In this document: positions 6,522 to 7,337 of the stretch, piece by piece
Layout of the letters: every line of letters starts with the position of its first letter
How positions within the stretch are numbered: the stretch's first letter is position 1
Assembly (NCBI GenBank): GCA_022711195.1
Contig: JAKLFN010000101.1
Coordinates: 1 to 7,337, forward strand
Length of the DNA: 7,337 bases
Direction: 5' to 3'
Source of the DNA: Bacteroidota bacterium
Lineage (GTDB): Bacteria > Bacteroidota > Bacteroidia > Bacteroidales > VadinHA17
The notes under the pieces: generated by a model
Databases searched by the model: none
What the model saw: the letters and a program-made list of their open reading frames with translations, nothing else
Told to the model about the DNA's origin: nothing
Position numbers and translations under genes: made by a program

Positions 6522-6540
6522 TTTCTTTTTTGAAATAAAT
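6517..6540. repeat. 9-bp perfect inverted repeat overlapping the Fur-family gene promoter
   Basis: ATTTATTTC at 6517-6525 and GAAATAAAT at 6532-6540 are exact reverse complements around a run of six T. The repeat overlaps the candidate -7 element at 6514-6521, an arrangement expected for an autoregulatory operator. It lacks a GC-rich stem, and on the rel-coding strand no uninterrupted T tract follows, so it does not look like an intrinsic terminator of rel. Confidence 0.5.
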
Positions 6541-6566
6541 ACCGGAAAGTGACATATATGAATTGA

Positions 6567-7337
6567 TTATTTCGAAAAGTCTTCCACTCTCTTGACGTTT
6601 TCGATGCCTTTAATGTTTGATATCTTGAGTATCAGATTGTTAAGGTCCTTGGTGTGATGTACATAAATATCAATAGTCCCTTCAAAGATCCCGTTCTGAA
6701 CAGAAATATTTATGTTTGTCATATTCACCTTAAGCTCAGAAGATATAATATTGGTTATCTCATTTACAAGGCCAATCCGGTCGATTCCGTTCATCTGAAT
6801 ACGGGCAATGAAAGAGACGAGCTTATGAATTGCCCATTTTACTGCAATGATCCTGTTTCCTTCATTCGACATCAGCCTTATTGCAGAAGGACATTTGGGT
6901 TTATGTATTACAATCTGCCCATCAGGCGATTTATAACCAACGACTTCGTCACCCGGGATCGGTTTGCAGCATTCAGCAATCTCATAAGATTGTTCGGCGT
7001 TTTCGACATTCTCTCTCAGAAGGAAAGGCGCATTCCTGTCTATACTTCCGCTTTGTTCCTTAACCTCCCTGGGTTCTTTCCGCGAACCACCGATCAGCTT
7101 TAGTTCCCAGTATTTTATTACGTTCTTTCCCGGTGTTTTCCTGACAATTTTTTTCAGATTGTCGAGCTTGATTATTCCCAGTTCAATACCGGAATAAAGC
7201 TCATCTTTATTAGGAACATCATAGGCAAGCATAAGTTTTCTCACCACTTCGGCATTTGTAGCCACTCCCAGTTCCCTGAGCCTTAATTCGAGGATCTCCA
7301 TCCCTTTCTGGATACGGTTTGTGGTCTCGGTTCGCAG
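6567..7337 (-). CDS. rel: RelA/SpoT-family (p)ppGpp synthetase/hydrolase, C-terminal regulatory part (5' end outside window)
   Basis: These are the last 256 residues of a long Rel protein. The frame is open to the right edge (LRTETTNRIQKGMEILE), so the ATG at 7301 is internal and the TGS, synthetase and hydrolase domains lie beyond the window. From the edge, a helical region spans about 1-115, including the family-like YDVPNKDELYSGI (39-51). Next comes the conserved-cysteine (zinc-finger-like) domain with AECCKPIPGDEVVGY, Cys123 and Cys124, followed by His145 and Cys149. The spacing CC-N20-H-N3-C is the same as I recall for E. coli RelA. A C-terminal ACT domain (about 174-252) contains RIQMNGIDRIGLVNEIT. 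In long Rel proteins these domains contact the ribosome and regulate the opposing synthetase and hydrolase activities. Bacteroidota usually carry one bifunctional enzyme, which is likely here but cannot be tested without the N-terminus. The Fur-family gene follows 77 bases downstream on the same strand. Confidence 0.95.
   Translation of the reverse strand: MRTETTNRIQKGMEILELRLRELGVATNAEVVRKLMLAYDVPNKDELYSGIELGIIKLDNLKKIVRKTPGKNVIKYWELKLIGGSRKEPREVKEQSGSIDRNAPFLLRENVENAEQSYEIAECCKPIPGDEVVGYKSPDGQIVIHKPKCPSAIRLMSNEGNRIIAVKWAIHKLVSFIARIQMNGIDRIGLVNEITNIISSELKVNMTNINISVQNGIFEGTIDIYVHHTKDLNNLILKISNIKGIENVKRVEDFSK

Noticed and set aside
6517..6540. Intrinsic terminator for rel
   Set aside because: The stem is nearly all A-T and no clean T tract follows on the transcribed strand; its overlap with a -7 element fits an operator better.
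6654..7103. Plus-strand open frame of 149 codons opposite rel
   Set aside because: It lies wholly antisense to conserved Rel cysteine and ACT domains and shows no domain or signal of its own.
7299..7301. ATG at 7301 as the start of the rel gene
   Set aside because: The frame continues to the right edge with Rel-like sequence (NRIQKG), and the remaining protein lacks the catalytic domains, so the gene is cut by the window.

Overview
The window looks like an ordinary chromosomal segment from a member of the Bacteroidota, most likely Bacteroidales or a relative. The evidence is a set of promoter elements of the Bacteroidota type (TTTG and TAnnTTTG), start codons without a convincing Shine-Dalgarno sequence, a lipoprotein with a C-terminal SPOR domain, a secreted outer-membrane barrel-like protein ending in Phe, and a single long Rel-type protein. 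No mobile element, CRISPR array, tRNA, rRNA or phage gene is visible. Coding density is high and no gene-free stretch reaches 300 bases.

Layout. (1) 1-1319, plus strand: the C-terminal part of an isocitrate dehydrogenase, cut by the left edge, followed after 11 bases by a small HD-superfamily protein; the two probably form an operon. (2) 1349-3262, minus strand: a long-chain acyl-CoA synthetase, convergent with the HD gene. (3) 3263-3425: a divergent intergenic region with a very good promoter for (4) a SPOR-domain lipoprotein at 3426-3899 on the plus strand. (5) 3901-5160, minus strand: complete adenylosuccinate synthetase (purA), whose stop codon lies one base from the lipoprotein stop. (6) 5161-5373: an AT-rich divergent promoter region with several palindromes. 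(7) 5374-6024, plus strand: an outer-membrane protein. (8) 6034-6489, minus strand: a Fur-family regulator. (9) 6567-7337, minus strand: the C-terminal regulatory half of a (p)ppGpp synthetase/hydrolase, cut by the right edge.

The genes cover central carbon metabolism, fatty-acid activation, purine synthesis, envelope or division functions, metal- or redox-responsive regulation, and the stringent response. The most coherent group is rel, fur-family and purA, all on the minus strand, interrupted only by the oppositely oriented outer-membrane gene. (p)ppGpp is known to inhibit adenylosuccinate synthetase in E. coli, so this order may be functional.

I found no credible new multi-gene system. 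The points worth a second look are modest: a Fur-family protein lacking both structural-zinc cysteine pairs, palindromes overlying the putative fur-family and outer-membrane gene promoters, an HD protein whose HD motif reads AD, and an isocitrate dehydrogenase with residues typical of NADP specificity.
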